A stretch of 64,000 bases of DNA, taken from the NCBI GenBank assembly GCA_905221605.1, contig CAJNDS010000021.1:1-64000 (forward strand), read 5' to 3'. This DNA is from Symbiodinium natans. Its lineage: Eukaryota > Sar > Dinophyceae > Suessiales > Symbiodiniaceae. The position numbers were made by a program, and so were the translations under genes. Positions 1 to 9,839 of the stretch are shown piece by piece; position 1 is the first letter of the stretch, and each line of letters starts with the position of its first letter. The notes below the pieces were generated by a model, which was given only the letters and a program-made list of their open reading frames with translations, made no database searches and was not told the origin of the DNA.

Positions 1-129
1 GGATCCCAGGGCTGCCTGAACGGCAACGGGGTCCACTGCTGCAGGCGGTGGTGGTACCAAACCTGGTGGTGACATGGGTGAAGCCATTGCCGGTATGGGG
101 GTGCCCATAGCAGTCGGAGAACTAACCAC

Positions 130-1003
130 CGGGCTTCCTGTGGGATGCACTACACCCGACAAGTTCGACATCGGGCTGAAAGCAACTCCACTGCCGACAA
201 CGGGGTTCCTTGGTGGAAGTGACGAGTGTCTAGACCCTGAAGGCCTCTCATAGGGAGGCTCAGCCCCTCTCCTGCCTCTCTCACGAAGCATTCGGGGTTC
301 ACCCTCACCTATGTGGTAGTACGATGGCCTTCCACGGCCCTCCAAACCAAGACAACTCAAGCACACACCAAGTCAGCGTATTGGGCTCACTTTCTTTCTT
401 TGCAACAGAGCTTCCACGCTCCCCTACCACGTTAAAAACCCGAGATGCTAAGCAAGGCACCAAGGATACAACCAAGCCAACTCACACAAGTCCAAACCAA
501 GCAAGCAAGCTCAGACACTCGGACAACACTTCTGTTTTGGCTTGCAGCACTCACACCAGTGCTCGTCACTTGAGCCAAAGTGGAAAACGTATCACAGCTC
601 TCCAACTTGACAGCTCGGCTTAAAAGACCTCCAAAACTACCCTCAAGTCACGAAACTCGACGAGAGTGGTTCCCTTTGAGGCAAAGCGTTCCTGCACCGC
701 CAATCGTACTCAGGCCACTGGGAAAACTTCAAAAGCTGAGCAGACTCCAAGCTGTGCACACAAAACTGCAAACTGCAAAACTCACCGTCACAGGATGACG
801 CACAGTTCTCGAACTTCTACAACATAGGCGAGGGTGAACCGGAATGCTTCGTGAGAGAGGCAGGAGAGGGGCTGAGCCTCCTTATGAGAGACCTTCAGGG
901 TCCAGACACTCCTCAGTTCCACCAAGGAACCCCGTTGTCGGTAGTGGAGTTACTTTCAGCCTGATGTCGAACTTGTCGGGTGCAGTGCATCACAGGAAGC
1001 CCG
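130..1003. mobile_element. Large inverted-repeat (fold-back) element
   Basis: The sequence from about 130 to 323 recurs in reverse complement at about 812 to 1003, with roughly 90% identity by eye, around a spacer of about 490 bases. Matching stretches include the segment with GACAACGGGGTTCCTTGGTG in the left arm and its complement in the right arm. No transposase reading frame is visible in the spacer. The structure would suit the terminal arms of a non-autonomous DNA transposon or a fold-back element, but no target-site duplication was established, so it could also be a simple inverted duplication. Confidence 0.6.
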
Positions 1004-1309
1004 TTGTAGCAGAGAGGTCAATGAATAAAACCCCAAACGCAAAGCCCAAAAAACACAACAAGTGTTCGACGTGTAGGATGTGGTGCAGAGTGAACTCTGG
1101 AGCTTCGCTGTCTTGCTGTTAGTAAGTCCCGAGGTGTAAACCAAAGTCTTTGCGTGATATTTTTGCTACACATTGACAAGGAATTTGTAGTTGTGAAGCC
1201 CTTAGCTCTTGGAGAGAGCTGGTCGCAAGAACCGAACCTTGCTGAACACTTCGGTGTTTGGCTCAAGTGCTGAGTGAAAAAGAGACTGCTGCGCGAGCTC
1301 TGCTTTTCA

Positions 1310-1475
1310 CAATTCGAAACACACAAGCAGAATGCTTCGAAAGCACCAATTTAAGGCAGACAAGCAGAATGGACTTCAAAGGCACCAATTTGAAGCACAC
1401 AGGCACAATTCATTTGAAGCACACAAGCAGAATGGACTTGAAAGGCACAAAAACTAAAGCACACAAGCAGAATAC
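1310..1475. repeat. Degenerate short tandem repeat (GCACACAAGCAGAATGGACTT type)
   Basis: Imperfect copies of a unit built from ACACAAGCAGAATG, then AAAGGCACCAATTTGAAG, follow one another about four times. Open frames across it merely reflect the repeat and are not supported as genes. Confidence 0.5.
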
Positions 1476-1557
1476 ACGGCGGAGGCGTATAGGCGGACAG
1501 GGGGTGACCGATCCGAGAACCGGCGGAGGAGGAGGCATGAGACTCAATTTTTGTTTC

Positions 1558-1588
1558 CCGATCGCCCCTTCGGGGCCGGCGATCGGGG
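1558..1588. other. Strong GC-rich stem-loop
   Basis: CCCGATCGCC is followed by CCTTCGGGGCC and then its exact complement GGCGATCGGG, giving a perfect ten-pair outer stem with further pairing around a TTCG tetraloop. It sits in a GC-rich island (about 1555-1790) of unknown origin. The role is unknown; a structured RNA or a bacterial- or plastid-derived piece are possibilities only. Confidence 0.45.
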
Positions 1589-1998
1589 TCCATGTCAAGT
1601 AGTCGCGACCTGCGGGTTGCGGCGAGCGGTTTGGCAACCGCGAACTCCAAAGCCCGGCGGGCCCCGCCCCGCCGTTAGAGAAAACCGATTCATACTCCAG
1701 GGTTCCCCTTGCGGAGGACCCAGGAGTTGGCGCATACGGAGGCCCCTGGGGCTGACGAGCACCCTGCATGCACATGCCAGCGCCTGGTGACGCAAGGGGA
1801 AGACGAAATGATTGGAGCTTCAAGCCCCCTCTTGAAGCCTTAAAACACCATGCCGCACCTATTTTTTTCGCAAATTTTGCGCACATCGAAAGGGACTTTG
1901 CGCGAAACCATCTTTTAGTTGTGACACACACTAACGAAACACCGAAACAGCAACGTGCAAGCCTTGTGGAGTCAAGTTTTGCGCGAGACCTATCTTTT

Positions 1999-1999
<1 letters not shown>

Positions 2000-2045
<46 letters not shown>
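2000..2045. repeat. (ACGC)n microsatellite
   Basis: About eleven uninterrupted copies of the tetranucleotide CACG/ACGC lie immediately 5' of the transposase relic. Confidence 0.9.
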
Positions 2046-2054
2046 CTTGGCTAC

Positions 2055-2665
2055 GTGCAGTCAGTGAAGAAGAGGGGAGCCACGGAACCCTGGCATTGTC
2101 GGGTGCTCGAGGTGGACGAAAGTGCCGGTATTTTTTGCTATACAACGGACTTTTATGTCAGCCTCCTGGTGGAGCACTGGGAGACATTGATGGAGCATGG
2201 GTTGCGATTGGCGTGCGATGGTACCCACGACATCTCCAACGCATCAAACTGATTGCTGTTGGTTGGTTGGCGCAGCATGTCCCCCGTCAGAGCATCGAAA
2301 CCACATTTGTGCTGCTTGGTTTCGCGTTGGCGCCCAGCGAAAACCACGTGGCGGTTCGATTGCTCCTTGACAGCCTAGATGCACATGTGCGTGAGCATCT
2401 AGGCGATGGCTTGCGGAAAGCATCAGTCGCTCACATTGATGGTGGCCCTGCTTTGGTTAAGGCCTTTGTGGATTTTTTTTGCCAAGATTTCCAGTTGGTC
2501 CGAAGCCTCGAGCATGTCAAACGCAACATCCGGGAGCAGGGTGTGAAAAAGCTGACGCAGAGCTCTTGGTGGACCTCTACCAAAAGATGGGTATCGAAAA
2601 GCGCCTTCATTCGCAATACTGCACGGGACCATGTGCAAGTAGCAACAGTAGGGGCGGTAAACTGA
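2055..2665 (+). pseudogene. MULE-type transposase relic, frameshifted
   Basis: Two overlapping frames read as one protein segment. The first (2055 to about 2240) carries MEHGLRLACDGTHDIS. The second (about 2240-2665) carries IAVGWLAQHVP, FVLLGFALAPSENHVAV, VAHIDGGPALVKAF and LVRSLEHVKRN. The order DGT, then a hydrophobic strand, then a D in HIDG, then an H in EHVKRN matches the catalytic core layout of Mutator-like (MULE) transposases, and suits their D-D-E chemistry. The frame change near 2240 occurs without an obvious intron, so the copy is probably dead. The N- and C-terminal parts are missing. Family assignment is by motif layout only; a host-derived protein cannot be excluded. Confidence 0.5.
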
Positions 2666-3364
2666 CACCCATTGTCGGCTTCAGAACCCACTTAGTTCTT
2701 ATAACTCCCACAACCGGGTTACACGACCGCTCCTGCGCAGCCGGCTGCGAAGGCCTTGCTTCGGCCCTTCTCGCGACATCGCCTTCTACAGGCAGTTCTC
2801 CCTCCATTCCGCAAACCCTCACACAGCCGCCAAGTGCCTTGCAGGAGCCAAAAAACTTCCGGCGCAACTTGCTCGCAGCCACAGCAGCGTCTGGCTCTGA
2901 AACATTCTCCAGACACGGTGTTGGTGTAATCCGGCTTTGAACCTGACCAAACCTGTTTACACCCTCCCCTCCAAGCTGCGTTACTGCTCACACGTCGGAC
3001 GTGCAATGTTCTGGTCTCGAGTTCATCACACAAGGGCGCTCGCCCCTTTAGCTTCCCCCGGAAACCCCGAGGAAAACAAAACCCTGGAAAGCACCTTTCA
3101 AGGAAGCTGGAGGCCGAAGAAGGGTGCAGTTTCCGACTCTCTTCACAATCTGGCTGCCGACCGATGCTTGCACTGGAAAAAAGATTCCCTCCCTTGGAAG
3201 GCGAGCCCCAGGGTTTTGTTTTACTGCCGCCCCAAAATCATTAGCTTGTTGTTTGCGCAGGGCCTCCGAAATCGCGTCCATTCCCTTGCTGCCAAAAGAC
3301 TGGATGGCAAAGCCTCCTAAATCGCGTCAATTGCTTTTGACTTGGGGCAGGGGTCTCTAAAACA

Positions 3365-3545
3365 GTGCCATGCTGTTGAGGTCGCCTCGCACGTCTCCAC
3401 AATGCTGGGACATTTGGGTTACCTGTTCCGGCCTCACAGCGCTTTGTCTAAGTTTAGGATACCTTCTGACTCCTCAACTCGGTGTCGCTAGGATACCTTC
3501 TCACTCATAAATAAACTCGGCGTCGCCGTTCAGGATACCTTCTCC
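3365..3545. repeat. Short degenerate repeat (AGGATACCTTCT)
   Basis: AGGATACCTTCT occurs three times (near 3458, 3491 and 3532), each associated with CTC..AACTCGGNGTCGC. It directly precedes the 149-bp satellite and may be its flanking decay zone. Confidence 0.5.
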
Positions 3546-4700
3546 TTCATGCGAGGCACCATAGTTCCCAAAAGTATGGCTCTCCTAAACCCTTTTGGAT
3601 CCAAAAGCTACAAACTTGATTTTCACAGGCACCACGGGCGCTTGTCTTTGCATGGATTTTGAAAGGACGAAGCCCGCATAGCGAAAACAGAGCAGGGAGG
3701 CCCCAGAGTTCAAAAAAATATGGCTCATGCATCCTAAACCCTTTTGGATCCAAAAGCTACAAACTTGATTTTCACAGGCACCACGGGTGCTTGTCTTTGC
3801 ATGGATTTTGAAAGGACGAAGCCCGCATAGCGAAAACGGAGCAGGGAGGCCCCATAGTTCAAAAAAATATGGCTCATGCATCCTAAACCCTTTTGGATCC
3901 AAAAGCTACAAACTTGATTTTCACAGGCACCACGGGTGCTTGTCTTTGCATGGATTTTGAAAGGACGAAGCCCGCATAGCGAAAACAGAGCAGGGAGGCC
4001 CCAGAGTTCAAAAAAATATGGCTCATGAATCCTAAACCCTTTTGGATCCAAAAGCTACAAACTTGATTTTCACAGGCACCACGGGTGCTTGTCTTTGCAT
4101 GGATTTTGAAAGGACGAAGCCCGCATAGCGAAAACAGAGCAGGGCGGCCCCAGAGTTCAAAAAAATATGGCTCATGCATCCTAAACCCTTTTGGATCCAA
4201 AAGCTACAAACTTGATTTTCACAGGCACCACGGGCGCTTGTCTTTGCATGGATTTTGAAAGGACGAAGCCCGCATAGCGAAAACAGAGCAGGGAGGCCCC
4301 ATAGTTCCCAAAAGTATGGCTCATGCATCCTAAACCCTTTTGGATCCAAAAGCTACAAGATCTTCAAACTTTGATTTTCACAGGCACCACGGGTGCTTGT
4401 CTTTGCATGGATTTTGAAAGGACGAAGCCCGCATAGCGAAAACAGAGCAGGGAGGCCCCATAGTTCAAACAAATATGGCTCATGAATCCTAAACCCTTTT
4501 GGATCCAAAAGCTACAAGATCTTCTAACTTTGATTTTCACAGGCACCACGGGTGCTTGTCTTTGCATGGATTTTGAAAGGACGAAGCCCGCATAGCGAAA
4601 ACAGAGCAGGGAGGCCCCATAGTTCAAAAAAATATGGCTCATGAATCCTAAACCCTGGGACCCAAAAGCTACAAGACCTTCAAACTTATCACAAACTTAT
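3545..4700. repeat. 149-bp satellite, seven full units plus partial ends
   Basis: Units begin with CCTAAACCCTTTTGGATCC at 3584, 3733, 3882, 4031, 4180, 4329, 4488 and 4647 (the last is partial). Spacing is exactly 149 for five intervals, then 159 twice because of a ten-base insertion GATCTTCAAA or GATCTTCTAA. Units differ by only a few substitutions. Since 149 is not a multiple of three, the minus strand yields overlapping 105-codon open frames that roll from frame to frame. These are artefacts of the repeat rather than genes. The unit start is itself telomere-like (CCTAAACCC). Confidence 0.9.
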
Positions 4701-6330
4701 CACAGGCGCTTGTCACGACGTGCTAAACCAGCTCACGCTCCCTATTGGTGGGTGAACAGTCCGACACTTCGAGACTTCTGCGTCTCAATGATAGGAAGAG
4801 CCGACAGCCAAGGATCAAAAAACGCACGCAGTCCAGCCCCCTACCTACTCCCTCCCACCCCGAGGCGATCAGTCGCAGTCCAACAGATGATGGCTTCGTG
4901 GTAGGACCTTTCCAGCTGGCCACATGAGTCACATGAACCAAGTATCTGAAGGAAGTGTTCCTTTCGCACTGATTTCGATTACTGTCGCAGCATCCAGTTC
5001 ATCAGTCGGGCAAACTAACCTGTCTCACGAAGCTCACGTTCCCTATTGGCGGGTGAAGACTCTGACACTTTGGGACTTCTGCGTCTTAATGATAGGAAGA
5101 GCCGACATCCAAGGATCAAAAAGCGCACACAGTCCAGCCCCCTACCTACGCCCTCCCACCCCCTCCGAAACACCGAAAAACCCTGAACACGTGCACACAG
5201 TCCAGCCCCCTACCTACGCCCTCCCACCCCTCCGAAGCACCGAAAAGCCCTGAACACTGAGCGGCGTTCAGTCGCAGTCCAACAGATGATGGCTTCGTGG
5301 ACTGTCGCAGCATCCAGTTCATCAGTCGGGCAAACTAACCTGTCTCACGAGGCTCATGTTCCCTATTGGCGCGTGAACAATCCGACACTTTGGGACTTCT
5401 GCGTTTCAATGATAGGAACTCCCGCCCTCTCCGAAACACCGAAAAACCCTGAACACGTGCACACAGTCCAGCCCCCTACCTACGCCCTCCCACCCCCTCC
5501 CAAGCACCGAAAAGCCCTGAACACTGAGCGGCGTTCAGTCGCAGTCCAACAGATGATGGCTTCGTCGCATGACCTTACTGTCGCAGCATCCAGTTCATCA
5601 TTCGGGCAAACTAACCTGTCTCACGAAGCTCATGTTCCCTATTGGCGCGTGAACAATCCGACACTTTGGGACTTCTGCGTCTTAATGATAGGAAGAGCCG
5701 ACATCCAAGGATCAAAAAGCGCACACAGTCCAGCCCCCGACCTACGCCCTCCCACCCCCTCCGAAACACCGAAAAACCCTGAACACGTGCACACAGTCCA
5801 GCCCCCTACCTACGCCCTCCCACCCCTCCGAAGCACCGAAAAGCCCTGAACACTGAGCGGCGTTCAGTCGCAGTCCAACAGATGATGGCTTCGTGGTATG
5901 ACCTTACTGTCGCAGCATCACCGAAAAACCCTGAACACGTGCACACAGTCCAGCCCCCTGCCTACGCCCTCCCACCCCCTCCGAAGCACCGAAAAGCCCT
6001 GAACACTGAGCGGCGTTCAGTCGCAGTCGTCGCATGACCTTACTGTCGCAGCATCCAATTCATCATTCGGGCAAACTAACCTGTCTCACGAAGCTCATGT
6101 TCCCTATTGGCAAGTGATAGGAAGAACCGACATCCAGGGATCAAAAAGCGCACACAGTCCAGCCTTCTACCGCCCTCCCGCCCTCTCCGAAACACCGAAA
6201 AACCCTGAACACGCGCACACAGTCCAGCCCCCCCTGCCTCCGCCCTCCCACCCACTCCGAAGCACCAAAAGCCTTGAACACTGAGAGGCGTTCAGTCGCA
6301 GTCCAACACATGATGGCTTCGAAAAACAAA
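4700..6330. repeat. Complex ~300-bp tandem repeat block
   Basis: A composite unit recurs with the order ACTGTCGCAGCATCCA, TCACGAAGCTCA..TTCCCTATTGGC, CCGACACTTTGGGACTTCTGCG, then one or two copies of CACAGTCCAGCCCCCTACC..CGAAACACCGAAAAACCCTGAACAC, then GGCGTTCAGTCGCAGTCCAA. The ACTGTCGCAGCATC landmark falls at 4981, 5301, 5577, 5906 and 6042, so the period is irregular (about 137 to 330) because of internal deletions and duplications. The open frames in it are repeat-derived. Confidence 0.8.
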
Positions 6331-7320
6331 ATCTGAGAAACATAAAACAAGGCCAGGAGGGCTCAGGCGGGAAATTGTGCCAGAATATGGCCAGACGCTG
6401 TAATTAAGCAGGCCAAGGAGCCTCGCATAAGCAGGCCGGGATCACAAGCACCAGCTTTAACGCAGGCTTGAAGATGCTTAAAGAAGCTGACAAGTCTGCA
6501 ATCATGATGCGTGGGCCTAGAACCCAAGGACGACAAAACAAGTGAAGTTTGTGACGCTTAAAAGGGCTGTTGTGAGGCGTGGAAAGTTGGACAGATCTTT
6601 TGCAGCAACCTGATTCCAAAACCCCAAAGAGCCAAAGAAGGAGAGACAGGTTGGAGGGCGCAGACTGGGGAGGCAGGCTGGGAGCAGGCTTGGAGGGGAA
6701 AAGGCGGCAGAAGAAGGAAGACAGTTTTTGCGCTTTGCGGACGAAACCATTCCACAATACCGAGTTCAACAACAATTCCTTTGTGGAATCAAAAACGCTG
6801 TGGCAGATGTGATCGGACACCTGCTTTCTCTGGGGCGCCTGCGAGCGAAGAAGACCTGGGGTTCAGGATGGCTGAGCGTTTTCGACAGGAAAACAAGCTC
6901 CGAAAGTCCTTGAAAGTGCATTCCAGGAATGCGATTGCACCTTGAGCATTGTCCGTAAAGTCCCAGAAGTCGTGCACGGTGCAGTGAATTTCTGAGCGTT
7001 TTCCCTCAGAAAAACCACAAAAATGGTTCCTAAAGCCCTTGAAAATCGCACACAGGGAATTCTTGGAAAAGTTACCGAAGGTCTTGAGAAATCGTCACTG
7101 CGCAGGGAAATTCCAGGGTTACGATTTTGTTTTGCGGCTACGGGCAACCTGTCGGTTGAACTTGAAGCAAGTCTGAAACTGCATCCTAAAGCTTTGCAGG
7201 GTCAAACAAGCTTGAAGCAAGTCTGAAACCGCACTCTAAAGCTTCCCTCGATTGAAGCAAGCGCAAGAACCAACCCTCCAACCCCCGAAAGCACCCTAAA
7301 ACCTGCAAAAAGGGAGCTTC
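6330..7320. other. Intergenic or unassigned sequence
   Basis: No gene is supported with confidence. One + strand stretch, about 6700-6910, reads FLRFADETIPQYRV..GIKNAVADVIGHLLS and looks coding, but it has no recognisable start, family or partner exon. Part of 6950-7260 holds loosely repeated words (AAAGCCCTTGAAAATCGCA and CTTGAAGCAAGTCTGAAAC). Confidence 0.4.
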
Positions 7321-7322
7321 GC

Positions 7323-7863
7323 TCACTCATCATCCTCGAAGAGGAGGCTGTGCTCGCTCTCATCGTCAACAGCTTCGCACTGCGGGTTTTCACTCACATT
7401 GCGCTGCACAAGCTGCAGTTCAAAAGCAACTTTAAACTCCGTCAAGTTGCACCACAACATTGTCTACACCGGCTCTTGCGAGTTCCCGCAATTTGCCGTA
7501 GACAGCAAACATGTCACAACCTGCAAACCACATCTTAAGTTGAAAAGCACGCATATGGAAATGCATGGAGCTCTTCGCTGACTCGTCTGAGGCTCCGACA
7601 GTGTTGAAAGGTTTCCGTCCTGCAACTCTGCGGAAACTTGCAAAAAAACCGTCTAGCTTCTGTGGGCTTGCAGGCTCTGGAGGCCTGGCGCCGTCGATGT
7701 GGCAAACTGCCAAAGAGGTGCGCCTCATCTGTCTTCCGAAAGAGCAAAAAGCCACTTCGTCCAGGGCGCCACAAGCTCCAACCACAAGTTTGCTGTTGAG
7801 TGCTTCGAGGTGGAGCTTGCGCGCGTTTTCTTTGAGCAACTGCCCTTCTCGGCAGTCATATCA
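7323..7863 (-). pseudogene. Coding-like minus-strand ORF with one frame change
   Basis: Reading the minus strand, a frame opens near 7863 (QLLKENARKLHLEALNSK), continues through VVGACGALDEVAFCSFG and LAVCHIDGARPPEP, and runs to GVDNVVVQLDGV. A stop follows at about 7432, but the adjacent frame continues smoothly as EFKVAFELQLVQRNV and ends in an acidic tail (DDESEHSLLFEDDE) at 7323. Composition looks protein-like on both sides of the shift, which suggests a recently disabled gene, or else an unrecognised intron. I do not recognise the family. It is one of very few minus-strand coding signals in the window. Confidence 0.4.
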
Positions 7864-8009
7864 AGTTACCAGTCCGTTTGACCTTTTACCACTTACCTGG
7901 GCACCTTTTGAAGCTGTTGCTTTTTTGTTAAACTTCCGGAAAGAATTAGAATTGAAGTTTTCTAAGAGCGTTGATGCTGACTTCGGTGTGCTCCAGAAGA
8001 AACAAAAGG

Positions 8010-8225
8010 AATAGAAGAGATTCAAATTCCACGCTCTCAGTTTTTTGTTGTTGTCCTGTGTGGAGAAGAGTGAGAAGAGGAGAATTATTCTAATATTCCA
8101 CTCTCCTCAGTTTTTTGTTGCTCTTCGAAGCCTGAGAGTTGTTCTAAATTCCAGCCTCTCAATTTCTTGTCCTTCGAAGGCCTACAATTCCTAAATTCCA
8201 CCCCTTTTGTTTTTTTGGATTTCAA
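8010..8225. repeat. Degenerate ~70-bp tandem repeat
   Basis: Three to four imperfect units share AAATTCCAC.CTCTCAGTTTTTTGTTG and nearby CTTCGAAG..GAG. No gene is seen. Confidence 0.5.
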
Positions 8226-8379
8226 TGGGGGTGCGAAGCACTTTCCAGCTATGTCTGTCGCCTGAGAGAAAAAAAGGTGAAAACAGTGCCCAAACCTTGC
8301 ACAATTGCAATTACACCTGCACTTGCACTTACAGCAGCTACAAACTACAACTACAACTGCCACAAATACAACACAACAA

Positions 8380-8400
8380 CAACAACAACTGCCACTACTG

Positions 8401-8442
<42 letters not shown>

Positions 8443-8518
8443 TTATTACTACTGCTACTGCTACGACTACTACTGCTACTATGACGATTACTACTATCAC
8501 TATTATTACTACTACTAT

Positions 8519-8556
<38 letters not shown>

Positions 8557-8679
8557 TTACTACTATTATTATTATTATTAATACTATTATTATTACTACT
8601 ACTAGTACTACTACTGCTTCTATTACTACTGCTACTACTACTACTATTATTACTACTCCTGCTACTGCTACTGCTACTG

Positions 8680-8742
<63 letters not shown>

Positions 8743-8910
8743 TTACGACAACAGCAACAACAACAACTACTACTACTATTTCTACTGCTACTACTACTAC
8801 TACTACTACTACTACTATTATTTCTACTACTATTACTACTACTACTATTACTACTACTGCTACTATTATTTCTATTATTATTACTACTACTACTACTATT
8901 ACTACTACTA

Positions 8911-8956
<46 letters not shown>

Positions 8957-9042
8957 GACGACTACTACGACTACGACTACGACTACGACTACGACTACGA
9001 CTACGACCACGACTACGACTACGACTACTACTACGACTACGA

Positions 9043-9074
<32 letters not shown>

Positions 9075-9838
9075 ACTACTACTACTACTACTTACTAATA
9101 CAAACTACTACTACTACTAATACTCGACTACGACTACGACTACAACTACTACGACTACGACTACGACGACTACTACTACTATTACTACTACTACCACTAC
9201 TAGTGTACTGCTACTGCTACTGCTACTACTACTACTACTTTATTACTCTATACTTCTACTACTTTCTACTACTTCTACTACTTCTACTACTTCTACTACT
9301 TCTACTACTTCTTCTACTTCTACTACTTCTAACTTCTCTTCTACTTCTACTACTTCGACTACTTCTACTACTTCTACTACTTCTACTACTTCTACTACTT
9401 CTACTACTTCTACTACTTCTACTCTTCTACTACTTCTACTACTTCTACTACTTCTACTACTTCTACTACTTCTACTACTTTACTACTTCTACTACTTCTA
9501 CTACTTCTACTACTTTACTACGGTTAGTAGTGGTAGCAGTGGTAGTAGTGGTAGTAGTAGTGGTAGTAGTGGTAGTAGTGGTAGCAGTGGTAGTAGTGGT
9601 AGTAGTGGTAGTAGTGGTAGTAGTGGTAGTAGTGGTAGTAGTGGTAGTAGTGGTAGTAGTGGTAGTAGTAGTAGTAGTGGTAGTAGTGGTAGTAGTGGTA
9701 GTAGTGGTAGTAGTGGTAGTAGTGGTAGTAGTGGTAGTAGTGGTAGTAGTGGTAGTAGTGGTAGTAGTGGTAGTAGTGGTAGTAGTGCTAGTAGTGGCAG
9801 TAGTGGTAGTAGTGGTAGTGGTAGTAGTAGTCGTAGTA
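8380..9838. repeat. Giant triplet microsatellite with register and orientation switch
   Basis: Three blocks follow each other. 8395 to about 9230 is mostly (CTA)n, broken by ATT and then by CGA variants in the second half. About 9231-9522 is (CTACTT)n. About 9523-9835 is (GGTAGTAGT)n, the purine-rich orientation. The long open frames across it (poly-Thr, poly-Val, poly-Leu) result from the repeat and are not genes. Confidence 0.95.
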
Positions 9839-9839
9839 G

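Noticed and set aside
3585-4349. Overlapping 105-codon minus-strand frames containing MDPKGF
   Set aside because: They repeat with the 149-bp satellite and change frame at each unit; no sign of coding constraint.
8277-9010. Long open frames of poly-Thr, poly-Val or poly-Tyr
   Set aside because: They are translations of the triplet microsatellite, open in several frames and on both strands.
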